The notes under the pieces: model-generated | The model's input: the letters and a program-made list of their open reading frames with translations, nothing else | Databases searched by the model: none | Told to the model about the DNA's origin: nothing | In this document: positions 6,371 to 13,531 of the stretch, in pieces | Numbering within the stretch: the first letter of the stretch is position 1 | Layout of the letters: every line of letters starts with the position of its first letter | Assembly: GCA_036568625.1 (NCBI GenBank) | Contig: DATCSF010000021.1 | Span: 1-15,656, forward strand | Direction: 5' to 3' | Length of the DNA stretch: 15,656 nt | Source: 66-474 sp036568625 | GTDB lineage: Bacteria > Pseudomonadota > Gammaproteobacteria > Xanthomonadales > Rhodanobacteraceae | Program-made: the position numbers and the translations under genes

Positions 6371-7303
6371 GTGAAGATCGCGATCCTGTCCCGCAACTCG
6401 CGCCTGTATTCCACGATGCGGCTGGTCGCGGCGGCGCGCGCCCGCGGACATCGCGTGCGGGTGCTGGACCCGCTGCGTTGCTATCTGCGCATCGGACACG
6501 GCGGCTTTGCCCTGCATTACGGTGGGCGCGCGCTGAAGGGATTCGATTGCGTGATCCCGCGCATCGGCGCCTCGGTTACGTTCTACGGTACCGCGGTACT
6601 GCGGCAGTTCGAGATGATGGGCGTCCATTCGCCCAACCCGTCCGAAGCGGTGCTGCGCGCGCGCGACAAGTTGCGCAGCCTGCAGATGCTCGCGAAGCAC
6701 GGCATCGATCTGCCGGTGACGGTGTTCGGCGACAATCCCGATGACACCGCAGATCTCATGAACATGCTGGGGCCGCCGCCCCATGTGATCAAGCTCAACG
6801 AGGGCGCGCAGGGTTCAGGCGTGGTGCTGGCGGAAAAACCTGCCGCGTCGCAGAGCGTGATCGAGGCATTCCGCGGACTTTATGCCAACTTCCTGGTGCA
6901 GGAGTTCGTGCGCGAGGCGAACGGGCGCGACATCCGCTGTTTCGTGGTGGGCGATCGGGTGGTGGCGGCCATGCAGCGCGCCGCGGTGGATGGGGATTTT
7001 CGCGCCAACCTGCACCGTGGCGGCACCGGCAGCCCGGTGAAGCTTGCCGCGGCCGAGCGCCGCATCGCATTGCGCGCCGCCAAGGTGCTGGGCCTCGGCA
7101 TCGCCGGCGTTGACCTGCTGCGTTCGAATCGCGGCCCGCTGGTATTGGAGGTCAACGCCTCGCCGGGCCTCGAGGGCATCGAAACCGTGACTGGCGTGGA
7201 CGTGGCGGATGCGGTGATCCGGCATCTCGAGGTCCCATTGATGGGGGCCGGTACCCGGCGACCTGCCCAAAGGTCTGTCCACGATTCATTTAGTACGAAA
7301 TAA
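6371..7303 (+). CDS. rimK: RimK-type ATP-grasp ligase (ribosomal protein S6 glutamate ligase)
   Basis: This 310-residue ATP-grasp enzyme is predicted to add glutamate residues to the C-terminus of ribosomal protein S6 in the cytoplasm. The N-terminal domain opens MKIAILSRNSRLYSTMRL, and VIPRIGASVTFYGTAVLRQFE (61-81) is typical of RimK. The ATP-grasp part shows VIKLNEGAQGSGVVL (139-153, Lys141 for ATP), VQEFV...DIRCFVVGDRVVAAMQR (176-203), and the metal-binding GVDLLRS (246-252) with VLEVNASPGLEGIE (258-271, Glu260 and Asn262). The start codon is GTG at 6371, chosen because the conserved family N-terminus begins there; no good Shine-Dalgarno lies at the usual distance. The last 24 residues or so (EVPLMGAGTRRPAQ and on) extend a little past the usual RimK end. 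Related ligases can glutamylate other substrates, so the target is an inference. Confidence 0.92.
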   Translation: MKIAILSRNSRLYSTMRLVAAARARGHRVRVLDPLRCYLRIGHGGFALHYGGRALKGFDCVIPRIGASVTFYGTAVLRQFEMMGVHSPNPSEAVLRARDKLRSLQMLAKHGIDLPVTVFGDNPDDTADLMNMLGPPPHVIKLNEGAQGSGVVLAEKPAASQSVIEAFRGLYANFLVQEFVREANGRDIRCFVVGDRVVAAMQRAAVDGDFRANLHRGGTGSPVKLAAAERRIALRAAKVLGLGIAGVDLLRSNRGPLVLEVNASPGLEGIETVTGVDVADAVIRHLEVPLMGAGTRRPAQRSVHDSFSTK

Positions 7304-7307
7304 ATCG
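7282..7307. promoter_or_regulatory. Inverted repeat abutting the -35 box, possible operator or rimK mRNA hairpin
   Basis: CGATTCATTT (7282-7291) and AAATAAATCG (7298-7307) are complementary at nine of ten positions around AGTACG. The dyad overlaps the rimK stop codon (7301-7303) and ends one base before the TTGACA at 7308. It is AT-rich compared with its surroundings. The position fits an activator- or repressor-binding site for the downstream lipoprotein gene, or a 3' hairpin for rimK, though no T-run follows. Confidence 0.45.
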
Positions 7308-7337
7308 TTGACAGCCTGCCGGCGTTGTGCCTAGGAT
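7308..7337 (+). promoter_or_regulatory. sigma70-type promoter of the lipoprotein gene
   Basis: A consensus TTGACA (7308-7313) is followed after 18 bp by TAGGAT (7332-7337). Transcription would start near 7344, giving a leader of about 55 bases before the GTG start at 7399. This is the best-matching promoter in the window. Confidence 0.7.
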
Positions 7338-7398
7338 GTTGGCGAATCGCGCATGGCCGGTGCGGCAAGCCCACAATCCATCACTGCAGGGGAATCCC

Positions 7399-7965
7399 GT
7401 GAAAATTTCCAGTCCGTTGATTTATTCAGCCCTGATCGGTGCGCTTATCCTGCAGGGTTGCGCCACGACGGGCAGCACCCAATCCAACGCGGGAACCGCT
7501 CCGGCCCCGACCGTGCAACCGACGGGTGCGCCGGCAGCGGCTGTTCCGCAAGAGAACGGCAAGCCTGTCGTCAAGGCGGACAGCAAGGAAAATTTCGAGG
7601 CGGTGGTGGCCGCCATCCATCAACAGATGCAGCCTGGCGGTCGCTGGCAGTACATCGATGCCAGGGAGCGTGCCACGATCGATGGAAGTTTCGCCGACAT
7701 GGGCAAGCTGTATGACCAGTTCGGCAGCGTGGACAAGATGGATCAGGCAGCCAGGGCGCGGCTGCTCGCCGACCAGAGCACCGTCAATGCGATCCTGACC
7801 AAAAAAGACGGCGACCGCCTGATTTGCCAGACCGTGATGCCGGTGGGCTCGCATCTGCCGGTCAAGACCTGCAAAACCTATGCGCAGATCCAGGCCGAAC
7901 AAAACGGTGCGCAGGAGTTTCTGCGTACACGCGGAGCCACGATTCAGACGAAGACGGGTCACTGA
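7399..7965 (+). CDS. Small lipoprotein of unknown function with a conserved-looking cysteine pair
   Basis: This 188-residue protein starts at GTG 7399, seven bases after AGGGGA; the frame is open further up but the signal peptide begins here. MKISSPLIYSALIGALILQGC is a lipoprotein signal with lipobox LQGC, so Cys21 should be lipidated and anchored, most likely in the outer membrane. Residues 22-60 are a Thr/Ala/Pro linker. The folded part (about 62-180) contains GGRWQYIDARERATIDGSFA and RLICQTVMPVGSHLPVKTCKT. Cysteines 143 and 158 in a C-x14-C arrangement around PVGSHLP resemble a motif in many uncharacterised proteobacterial periplasmic proteins and could form a disulfide. I do not recognise a named family. 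It has its own promoter and stands between rimK and blaI. Confidence 0.85.
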   Translation: MKISSPLIYSALIGALILQGCATTGSTQSNAGTAPAPTVQPTGAPAAAVPQENGKPVVKADSKENFEAVVAAIHQQMQPGGRWQYIDARERATIDGSFADMGKLYDQFGSVDKMDQAARARLLADQSTVNAILTKKDGDRLICQTVMPVGSHLPVKTCKTYAQIQAEQNGAQEFLRTRGATIQTKTGH

Positions 7966-7972
7966 CCATTTC

Positions 7973-8005
7973 CCGACGGGTCGTGTGGTAACGAGGCTCC
8001 GTCGG
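7973..8005. terminator. Inverted repeat after the lipoprotein gene, possible terminator or operator
   Basis: CCGACGG (7973-7979) and CCGTCGG (7999-8005) are perfect reverse complements separated by 19 bases, starting eight bases after the lipoprotein stop. There is no U-tract. It could act as a 3' structure or as a dyad near the blaI promoter. Confidence 0.3.
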
Positions 8006-8112
8006 TGTAGAGTGGTGCGTGAGGCCGACAGTTCGAGCGCGCGGCCGCGTTTTCGGTAATCCGGATACGGGGTCCCTTACGAGCGAGCAGAGGGCAATCA
8101 GAGCCGAACCTT

Positions 8113-8511
8113 ATGGCCAGCTTCAAGCGGATGTCGCCCAGGCCCACCGAGGCCGAACTTGCAATCCTGCAGGTGCTGTGGGATCGCGGGACCAGCACGG
8201 TTCGCGATGTGCATGAAGTCCTGCACCGGCGGGACGGCACGGGTTACACGACCGCGCTGAAACAACTTCAGATCATGTTCGACAAGGGGCTGGTCGAGCG
8301 CGACGAGTCCCAGCGCGCGCACGTGTATCGCGCTGCGGTCAGCAAGGAACGCACCCAGAAGAAGTTCCTGTCCGACATGCTGCAACGCGTGTTCGATGGT
8401 TCGCCGTCGCGGTTGGTGCTGCAGGCGCTGGGCGACCACAAGGCCAGCCGCGAGGAGTTGCGGGAAATCCGCGCGCTGTTGAATCGGCTCGACCGGGACG
8501 CAGACCCATGA
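8113..8511 (+). CDS. BlaI/MecI/CopY-family transcriptional repressor
   Basis: This 132-residue protein has the BlaI/MecI winged-helix domain: SPRPTEAELAILQVLWDRG (8-26), TVRDVHEVLHRRDGTGYTT (29-47, with the recognition helix near GYTTALKQLQIMFDKGLV) and the wing VERDESQRAHVYRAAVSKE. The C-terminal part (about 80-125) matches the dimerisation helices that in BlaI and MecI are cut by the partner protease. By family, it represses its own operon and is inactivated by proteolysis from the M56 protein encoded next. The stop codon overlaps the next start in ATGA, so the two are translationally coupled. Which start is used is uncertain: ATG 8113 has a weak ribosome site and a second ATG lies six codons in. 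Its targets are unknown; no beta-lactamase gene is present in the window. Confidence 0.9.
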   Translation: MASFKRMSPRPTEAELAILQVLWDRGTSTVRDVHEVLHRRDGTGYTTALKQLQIMFDKGLVERDESQRAHVYRAAVSKERTQKKFLSDMLQRVFDGSPSRLVLQALGDHKASREELREIRALLNRLDRDADP

Positions 8512-10172
8512 GCGCGTTTGCGCTCATTTCGGCGGGAATCTCCGCATTGGGCTGGTGCCTGCTGCAATTCGTGTGGCAGGCCGCCGTCGTGGGCGGGGGG
8601 TACGCGTTGGCGCGTTTCTTCCTGCCGCGCGGCAATCCGCGCTATGTGTCAGCCATGCTGGCGATGATCGCCATGGCGGCGTGCCCAGTCATCACCTGGC
8701 ACGCGATCGCGAACAGCGCTGCGCCCGGCGGCCTCGGCGAGATGGTGGTAACGGCATCCTCTGCATCCGCCGCCCCGGCAACCGCGGCAACCTTTGATTG
8801 GCGCACGCTGGTGCAGGCCGTTTTGCCGTGGCTGGTATTGGTGTGGGCCATCGGGGTGATCGCGCTGAGCGTGCGGGTGTTCCGGCAGTGGCGCGGCCTG
8901 CGCCTGATGCTGCGGATGGCGGAAAGCCTGCCCCAGTGGCAGGCGCGCGCGCGGGAGTTCGCCGATGCGATGGGCTTGCGGCGGGTGGTGCCGGTGTTGG
9001 CCAGCGTACGGGTCGCGACACCGACCCTGGTCGGCTGGCTGCGCCCGGCGGTGGTGATGCCGCTCGCCGTGTTGGCGCGCATGCCGGCGGCGCAAATCGA
9101 TCTGGTGCTGGCGCACGAACTGGCGCATCTGAAGCGCTTCGACCACATCGCCAACCTGTTCCAGTTGGTGCTGGAAACATTGTTCTTCTACCACCCGGTG
9201 GTGCACTGGATTTCGCGCGAGGCACGCAACGAACGCGAGTTGTGCTGCGACGCGCTGGCACTGCGGGTCACGGGCGGCGAACGCCGGGATTTCGTGGCGG
9301 CGCTGGCGAATCTCGAAGCATTCCGGGCCGGGCATGCCGGCCTTGCGCTGGCCGCGAGCGGCGGCGTGCTGGCGGAACGCGCGTGGTTCATTGCTGGCGC
9401 CGCGCCGCCGCGCGCGCAGCGACATCTGCGGTATCACGCCCTCTCGATGCTGGCGGTTGCCACACTGGCCGGGCTGGGCGGGATGTGGTGGCACGATGCC
9501 GCGTGGCAGCAGCGCACGATCGCGCTGGTGGCGGCGAACAACGCGTCAGTGCTGCGTTCCGTGGTGCGGGATGCATTGCCCTCGCGAGCATCGCTGGCTC
9601 TCGGCGAAGCTCCCGCAAGGCTATCCTTGCTGCCCGTGCGCTACGCCGCAGTAGTCACGCCTGACGCCGCAGCGCCAGCGTCTGTCGTGCCTGTGCGGGC
9701 GCCTTCGGTCAGCCGGCCGACGCTTCACCTTGCAAACGTGGCAGCACCTCTTGCGCCCGTGGCAACCGTCGCGGTGCCGTCACGCGCGGTGGAGCTGTCC
9801 TCCACCCCGCCGAGGACGTTGCACACGCTGCCCCCCGTGTATCCACCCGAGGCGTTGTTGAACGGGATCCAGGGCCGCGTCGTGATCGAGTTCGCGCTGG
9901 ATGCCGCGGGCGTGCCGCGCGATCTCGCCGTCATGGGTACGAGCGCAGGTCCGTTCGACGCGGCCGCGCTGCAGGCGCTGGCGCACTGGCGGTTCGCGCC
10001 GTCGGCGGTAGCCGGGCGGCGTTATCGCCAGGCCTTCACATTCCAGCTTGGCGTACAGGCGACGGGTGCTGCTGCTGCCGCGCGCGCGTGCCTCGTCACG
10101 ACCGGCACGCACATCTGCCGACATGTGCTCGGTGCCCAAGCGGACGTTCGCGTGCTGGGACCGGGGCGCTGA
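8508..10172 (+). CDS. M56-family (BlaR1-like) membrane metalloprotease with TonB C-terminal-like domain
   Basis: This 554-residue inner-membrane protein has hydrophobic segments at about 5-37, 46-66 and 102-122, a cytoplasmic zinc protease domain, and a fourth hydrophobic segment at about 310-328. The protease has HELAH (203-207, two zinc-binding histidines and the catalytic glutamate) followed by NERELCCDALAL (241-252), where Glu244 is the likely third ligand, as in BlaR1/MecR1. After an Ala/Pro/Val-rich linker, residues about 441-515 match a TonB C-terminal domain (LPPVYPPEALLNGIQGRVVI, then FDAAALQALAHWRFAP). The penicillin-binding sensor of true BlaR1 is absent. Two cysteines (528, 537) lie in the tail. 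With the overlapping repressor gene this looks like a signal-transducing protease/repressor pair whose signal is unknown; the TonB-like module occupies the periplasmic sensor position. Energy transduction is an alternative role. Confidence 0.9.
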   Translation: MSAFALISAGISALGWCLLQFVWQAAVVGGGYALARFFLPRGNPRYVSAMLAMIAMAACPVITWHAIANSAAPGGLGEMVVTASSASAAPATAATFDWRTLVQAVLPWLVLVWAIGVIALSVRVFRQWRGLRLMLRMAESLPQWQARAREFADAMGLRRVVPVLASVRVATPTLVGWLRPAVVMPLAVLARMPAAQIDLVLAHELAHLKRFDHIANLFQLVLETLFFYHPVVHWISREARNERELCCDALALRVTGGERRDFVAALANLEAFRAGHAGLALAASGGVLAERAWFIAGAAPPRAQRHLRYHALSMLAVATLAGLGGMWWHDAAWQQRTIALVAANNASVLRSVVRDALPSRASLALGEAPARLSLLPVRYAAVVTPDAAAPASVVPVRAPSVSRPTLHLANVAAPLAPVATVAVPSRAVELSSTPPRTLHTLPPVYPPEALLNGIQGRVVIEFALDAAGVPRDLAVMGTSAGPFDAAALQALAHWRFAPSAVAGRRYRQAFTFQLGVQATGAAAAARACLVTTGTHICRHVLGAQADVRVLGPGR

Positions 10173-10259
10173 ACGCGGCGGCGGCCGCTACAGCGCGCAG
10201 AGGTATTTCTCGCTAAGCTTGCGCCATTGCGCACGAGCGCGCGCCAGCCGGAAAACGCC

Positions 10260-10946
10260 ATGCGCGTCCTGGTGATCGAGGACAACAACGACATCGCCAC
10301 CAATATCGGCGATTATCTGGAAGATCGCGGCCACGTGGTCGATTTCGCCGGGGACGGCGTGACCGGCCTGCACCTGGCCGTGGTCAACGAATTCGACGTG
10401 ATCGTGCTGGACCTCACCTTGCCGGGCATGGACGGTATCGAGGTCTGCAAGAAGCTGCGCGGCGAGGCGCACAAACATACCCCGGTGCTGATGCTGACCG
10501 CGCGCGACGCGCTCGAGCAGAAGCTGACCGGCTTCGAATCGGGCGCCGACGATTACATGACCAAGCCATTCGCACTGCAGGAACTGGCGGCGCGGCTGGA
10601 AGTGCTGGCGCGGCGCGGCAAGGGCCCCAAGAGCCGGGTGCTGAAGATCGCCGATTTGAGCTACAACCTCGATACGCTGGTGGTGACGCGCGCGGGCCAG
10701 TCGATCCAGTTGAACCCGATCGGCCTGAAACTCCTGCAGGCGCTGATGGAAGCCAGTCCTTCGGTGGTGACGCGCCAGGATCTGGAGCAGAAGGTATGGG
10801 GCGAGGAACTGCCCGATTCCGATTCGCTGCGGGTGCACATCCACGGACTGCGCGCGGCCATCGACAAACCCTTTGGCAAGCCGCTGATCCATACCCGGCA
10901 CGGCATCGGCTACCGCATGGTCGATCCGGATGCAGTCCCGGCGTAA
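10260..10946 (+). CDS. OmpR/PhoB-family response regulator
   Basis: This is a 228-residue DNA-binding regulator with a receiver domain (1-120): MRVLVIEDNNDI with acidic Glu7 and Asp8, phosphoacceptor Asp51 in VIVLDLTLPGMDG, Thr80 in LMLTARD, and Lys102 in YMTKPF. The C-terminal winged helix (about 130-225) includes NPIGLKLLQALMEASPSVVT, DSLRVHIHGLRAAIDKPFG and the closing TRHGIGYRMVDP. ATG 10260 starts the conserved receiver N-terminus; a TTG 11 codons upstream was rejected. It overlaps the histidine kinase gene by 17 bp, so the two form an operon. It lies 87 bp after the M56 gene; no convincing promoter or terminator is seen in that gap, so read-through is possible. The specific regulon cannot be named. 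Confidence 0.95.
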   Translation: MRVLVIEDNNDIATNIGDYLEDRGHVVDFAGDGVTGLHLAVVNEFDVIVLDLTLPGMDGIEVCKKLRGEAHKHTPVLMLTARDALEQKLTGFESGADDYMTKPFALQELAARLEVLARRGKGPKSRVLKIADLSYNLDTLVVTRAGQSIQLNPIGLKLLQALMEASPSVVTRQDLEQKVWGEELPDSDSLRVHIHGLRAAIDKPFGKPLIHTRHGIGYRMVDPDAVPA

Positions 10947-12222
10947 GCTCCGCTTCCGGCTGATCGTCACCTTCGTGCTGTTCGGCTTTGGCCTCAGCGC
11001 GCTGTTTGCCGTGGCTTCACTGTACGTGCGTGCCAAGGTCGAGAACCAGTTGATCAACCGCAGCCTCGAGGCCGACGTCCAGGAGGCGCTTGAGAACAAG
11101 CACCTGCACCCCGACCAGCCACTGCGGTCGAAACTGGTGGAAGGCTGGCTGTGGAGCGACCGGACGGTGTACCAGGCGCCGCTGGCTTGGCAGGACCTGC
11201 AAGCCGGCGTCTACGACATGCACGGCGGCAGCGACGGCAAGCCGCGGCACTACAAGCTCGCCGTCGCCCACAAGTACGGGTTGTACGCGTTCCTCACCTA
11301 CGACATCAGCCGCGAAAGCCTCGGCAAGCGTCAGTTGATCGCCGGGCTGGTCACGGTGGTGATCGTGTTCACGCTGCTTTCGCTGGCCCTCGGCTACTGG
11401 TTGTCGCGGCGGGTGATGCGGCCGGTGACGGAACTCGCGCAGCGCCTGCGCGCGTTCCGCAGCGGGCGACAACTGGAACCGCTGGCGCCGCATTTCGCCG
11501 AGGACGAGGTGGGCGAACTGGCCGCCGCACTGGACGATTACGCGCAACGCCAGAGCGCGCTGATCCAGCGCGATCGCGAATTCAATTCCGATGTCAGTCA
11601 CGAATTGCGCACCCCGCTGGCGGTGATTGCCAGCACCACTGAATTGCTGGTGGCTACCCCCGAGCTTCCGGAAAAGCTGCACACGCGGCTGCAGCGCATC
11701 GAGCGTGCGGTGCGGCAGGCGACGGAGCTGACGCAGGCCCTGCTGCTGCTCTCGCGCGCGGAACGCTCGGGCCCCGTCGATGGCGAAACCACCGATGTGG
11801 GAAAGGTGGTCGAGGAAATCGTCGACAGCAATCGGCCGAACCTCGGCCGCAAGCCCATCGATCTGCGCGCGGAAATCGAAGCGCAGGCCACGGTGGAGGC
11901 GCCGTCCTCGGTGGTCGCGGTCGCGCTGGGCAACCTGGTCGGCAATGCCTGCAAGTACACCCAGGAAGGCGAGATCGTGGTGCGCGTGCAGCCCGGCCGG
12001 GTGCGGGTGGAAGACACCGGCCCCGGCATCAAGGCCGAGGACGCCGAACACCTGTTCGAACGCGGCGTGCGCGGCGAGGGCGAAACCGTGAAGGGCGCGG
12101 GGCTGGGTCTCGCCATCGTCCGGCGGCTGTGCGAACTGTACGGTTGGCGGGTCAGCCTTGCGCCGCGGGCGGAACGCGGCGCCGTGGCGACACTGGATTT
12201 CGAAACCGCGGTCGAACCTTAG
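10930..12222 (+). CDS. Sensor histidine kinase, partner of the upstream response regulator
   Basis: This 430-residue inner-membrane kinase has a first transmembrane helix at about 9-32, a small periplasmic sensor of about 100 residues (33-135), a second helix at about 136-158, a HAMP linker (159-215, including RVMRPVTELAQRL), and the dimerisation/phosphoacceptor domain with His224 in FNSDVSHELRTPLAV. The ATPase domain shows the N box GNLVGNACKYT (334-344), G1 VEDTGPGI (360-367), an F-box-like HLFERGVRG, and G2 KGAGLGLAIVRRL (388-400). All key residues are intact. The periplasmic part (LVEGWLWSDRTVYQAPLAWQ and VYDMHGG) matches no sensor fold I know, so the signal is unknown. The start ATG lies inside the last codons of the regulator gene. 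Confidence 0.95.
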   Translation: MQSRRKLRFRLIVTFVLFGFGLSALFAVASLYVRAKVENQLINRSLEADVQEALENKHLHPDQPLRSKLVEGWLWSDRTVYQAPLAWQDLQAGVYDMHGGSDGKPRHYKLAVAHKYGLYAFLTYDISRESLGKRQLIAGLVTVVIVFTLLSLALGYWLSRRVMRPVTELAQRLRAFRSGRQLEPLAPHFAEDEVGELAAALDDYAQRQSALIQRDREFNSDVSHELRTPLAVIASTTELLVATPELPEKLHTRLQRIERAVRQATELTQALLLLSRAERSGPVDGETTDVGKVVEEIVDSNRPNLGRKPIDLRAEIEAQATVEAPSSVVAVALGNLVGNACKYTQEGEIVVRVQPGRVRVEDTGPGIKAEDAEHLFERGVRGEGETVKGAGLGLAIVRRLCELYGWRVSLAPRAERGAVATLDFETAVEP

Positions 12223-12248
12223 CGCCGGATTCGTTGGATTGGGTCCCG

Positions 12249-12276
12249 TTTTCGCTTTTGGTCACGGGCGTATACT
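12249..12276 (+). promoter_or_regulatory. Possible promoter upstream of pilT
   Basis: A good -10-like TATACT (12271-12276) is followed by a very GC-rich discriminator. The best -35 is a poor TTTTCG (12249-12254) at 16 bp. It would give a leader of about 115 bases for pilT. A sigma54 -24/-12 element was sought in the gap and not convincingly found. Apart from this, the 176-bp region between the kinase gene and pilT shows nothing recognisable. Confidence 0.3.
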
Positions 12277-12398
12277 CCGCGCCGCGGGGCGCCTGCCTGC
12301 CTGTGCTGGAACGAACCTTGCAGGGCGTACCGGCATCGGGCACAGTGACAGCCGTTGGCGCGTGAGCCGTGCGGGCAGCGCATTCTTGGAGGGGGTTC

Positions 12399-13436
12399 AT
12401 GGATATCGCCGAACTGCTGGCCTTTTCGGTCAAGAACAAGGCCTCGGACCTGCACTTGTCGGCGGGTCTTCCGCCGATGATCCGCGTCGATGGCGACATC
12501 CGCCGCATCAACCTGCCGGCGCTCGAACACAAGCAGGTGCACGCGCTGGTGTACGACATCATGTCGGACAAGCAGCGCCGCGACTACGAGGAATTCCTCG
12601 AGGTCGACTTCTCGTTCGAGATTCCGGGTCTGGCGCGCTTCCGCGTCAATGCCTTCAACCAGAACCGTGGCGCCGGTGCGGTGTTCCGCACCATTCCCGC
12701 CGAAGTCTGGACGCTGGAGGACCTGGGCACGCCCAAGGTGTTCAAGGACCTCATCGACCAGCCGCAGGGCCTGATCCTGGTGACCGGTCCGACCGGTTCG
12801 GGCAAGTCGACGACACTGGCCGCGATGATCGACCACGTCAACAAGAATCACTACGGGCACATCCTGTCCATCGAGGACCCGATCGAGTTCGTGCACACCG
12901 CGCAAAAATGCGTGATCAACCAGCGCGAGGTGCACCGCGACACCCTCGGCTTCAACGAGGCGCTGCGCTCGGCCCTGCGCGAAGACCCGGACTTCATCCT
13001 GGTCGGCGAAATGCGCGACATCGAAACCATCCGCCTGGCGCTGACCGCGGCGGAGACCGGACACCTGGTGTTCGCGACGCTGCATACCAACTCGGCGGCC
13101 AAGACCATCGACCGCATCATCGACGTGTTCCCGGCGGGCGAGAAGGCGATGGTCCGTTCGATGCTTTCCGAAAGCTTGCGCGCGGTGATCACCCAGACGC
13201 TTCTGAAGAAGGTGGGCGGCGGACGCACGCCGGCGTGGGAAATCATGGTCGGCATCCCCGCCATCCGCAACCTGATCCGCGAAGACAAGGTGGCGCAGAT
13301 GTATTCATCGATCCAGACGGGCCAGCAGTTCGGCATGCAGACCATGGACCAGTGCCTGCAGGACCTGGTGCGGCGCGGCCTGGTGACCCGCCAGGATGCA
13401 CTCGCGCGCGCCAAGGTGAAAGAGACATTCAAATGA
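12399..13436 (+). CDS. pilT: Type IV pilus retraction ATPase PilT
   Basis: This 345-residue cytoplasmic hexameric ATPase drives pilus retraction, powering twitching motility and DNA uptake. Motifs are Walker A GPTGSGKST (130-138), the Asp box ILSIEDPIEF (155-164), Walker B DFILVGEMRD (198-207, Glu204) and the His box ETGHLVFATLHT (219-230). AIRNLIRE (288-295) matches the C-terminal motif of PilT needed for retraction in Pseudomonas. Length matches the family. ATG 12399 is preceded by a strong GGAGGGGG Shine-Dalgarno and starts the conserved MDIAELLAFSVKNKASDLHL; a frame open 10 codons further up is not needed. pilU follows 95 bp downstream, the usual pilTU order. Confidence 0.98.
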   Translation: MDIAELLAFSVKNKASDLHLSAGLPPMIRVDGDIRRINLPALEHKQVHALVYDIMSDKQRRDYEEFLEVDFSFEIPGLARFRVNAFNQNRGAGAVFRTIPAEVWTLEDLGTPKVFKDLIDQPQGLILVTGPTGSGKSTTLAAMIDHVNKNHYGHILSIEDPIEFVHTAQKCVINQREVHRDTLGFNEALRSALREDPDFILVGEMRDIETIRLALTAAETGHLVFATLHTNSAAKTIDRIIDVFPAGEKAMVRSMLSESLRAVITQTLLKKVGGGRTPAWEIMVGIPAIRNLIREDKVAQMYSSIQTGQQFGMQTMDQCLQDLVRRGLVTRQDALARAKVKETFK

Positions 13437-13502
13437 GTGCGGGATGCACTCACCCTATGCAGGCCATGGCTGGCCGATGACGCGGGGTCCAGTTTCAAAC
13501 CG

Positions 13503-13520
13503 CGAGATCCATTGATCTCG
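13503..13520 (+). promoter_or_regulatory. Hairpin directly against the pilU ribosome-binding site
   Basis: CGAGATC (13503-13509) pairs perfectly with GATCTCG (13514-13520) around the four-base loop CATT. The last stem base is the first base of the GGGAG Shine-Dalgarno (13520-13524) that lies eight bases before the pilU ATG. It could modulate pilU translation or protect a processed pilU transcript. The structure is visible; a regulatory role is inferred. Confidence 0.45.
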
Positions 13521-13531
13521 GGAGCAAACCC

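Noticed and set aside
7981..8013. Promoter for blaI with TAGAGT (8008-8013) as -10
   Set aside because: No acceptable -35 hexamer lies 16-18 bp upstream, so it was too weak to list as a feature.
8508..10172. True beta-lactam sensor BlaR1
   Set aside because: No penicillin-binding domain is visible after the fourth hydrophobic segment; a TonB-like domain is there instead, and no beta-lactamase gene lies nearby.
12223..12398. sigma54-type -24/-12 promoter for pilT
   Set aside because: The nearest TGGCGC...GTGC match has the wrong spacing between the GG and GC pairs, so it was not called.
12158..13480. 440-residue plus-strand frame through pilT
   Set aside because: It is a frame-shifted shadow of pilT; the pilT frame has every ATPase motif and a strong ribosome site.
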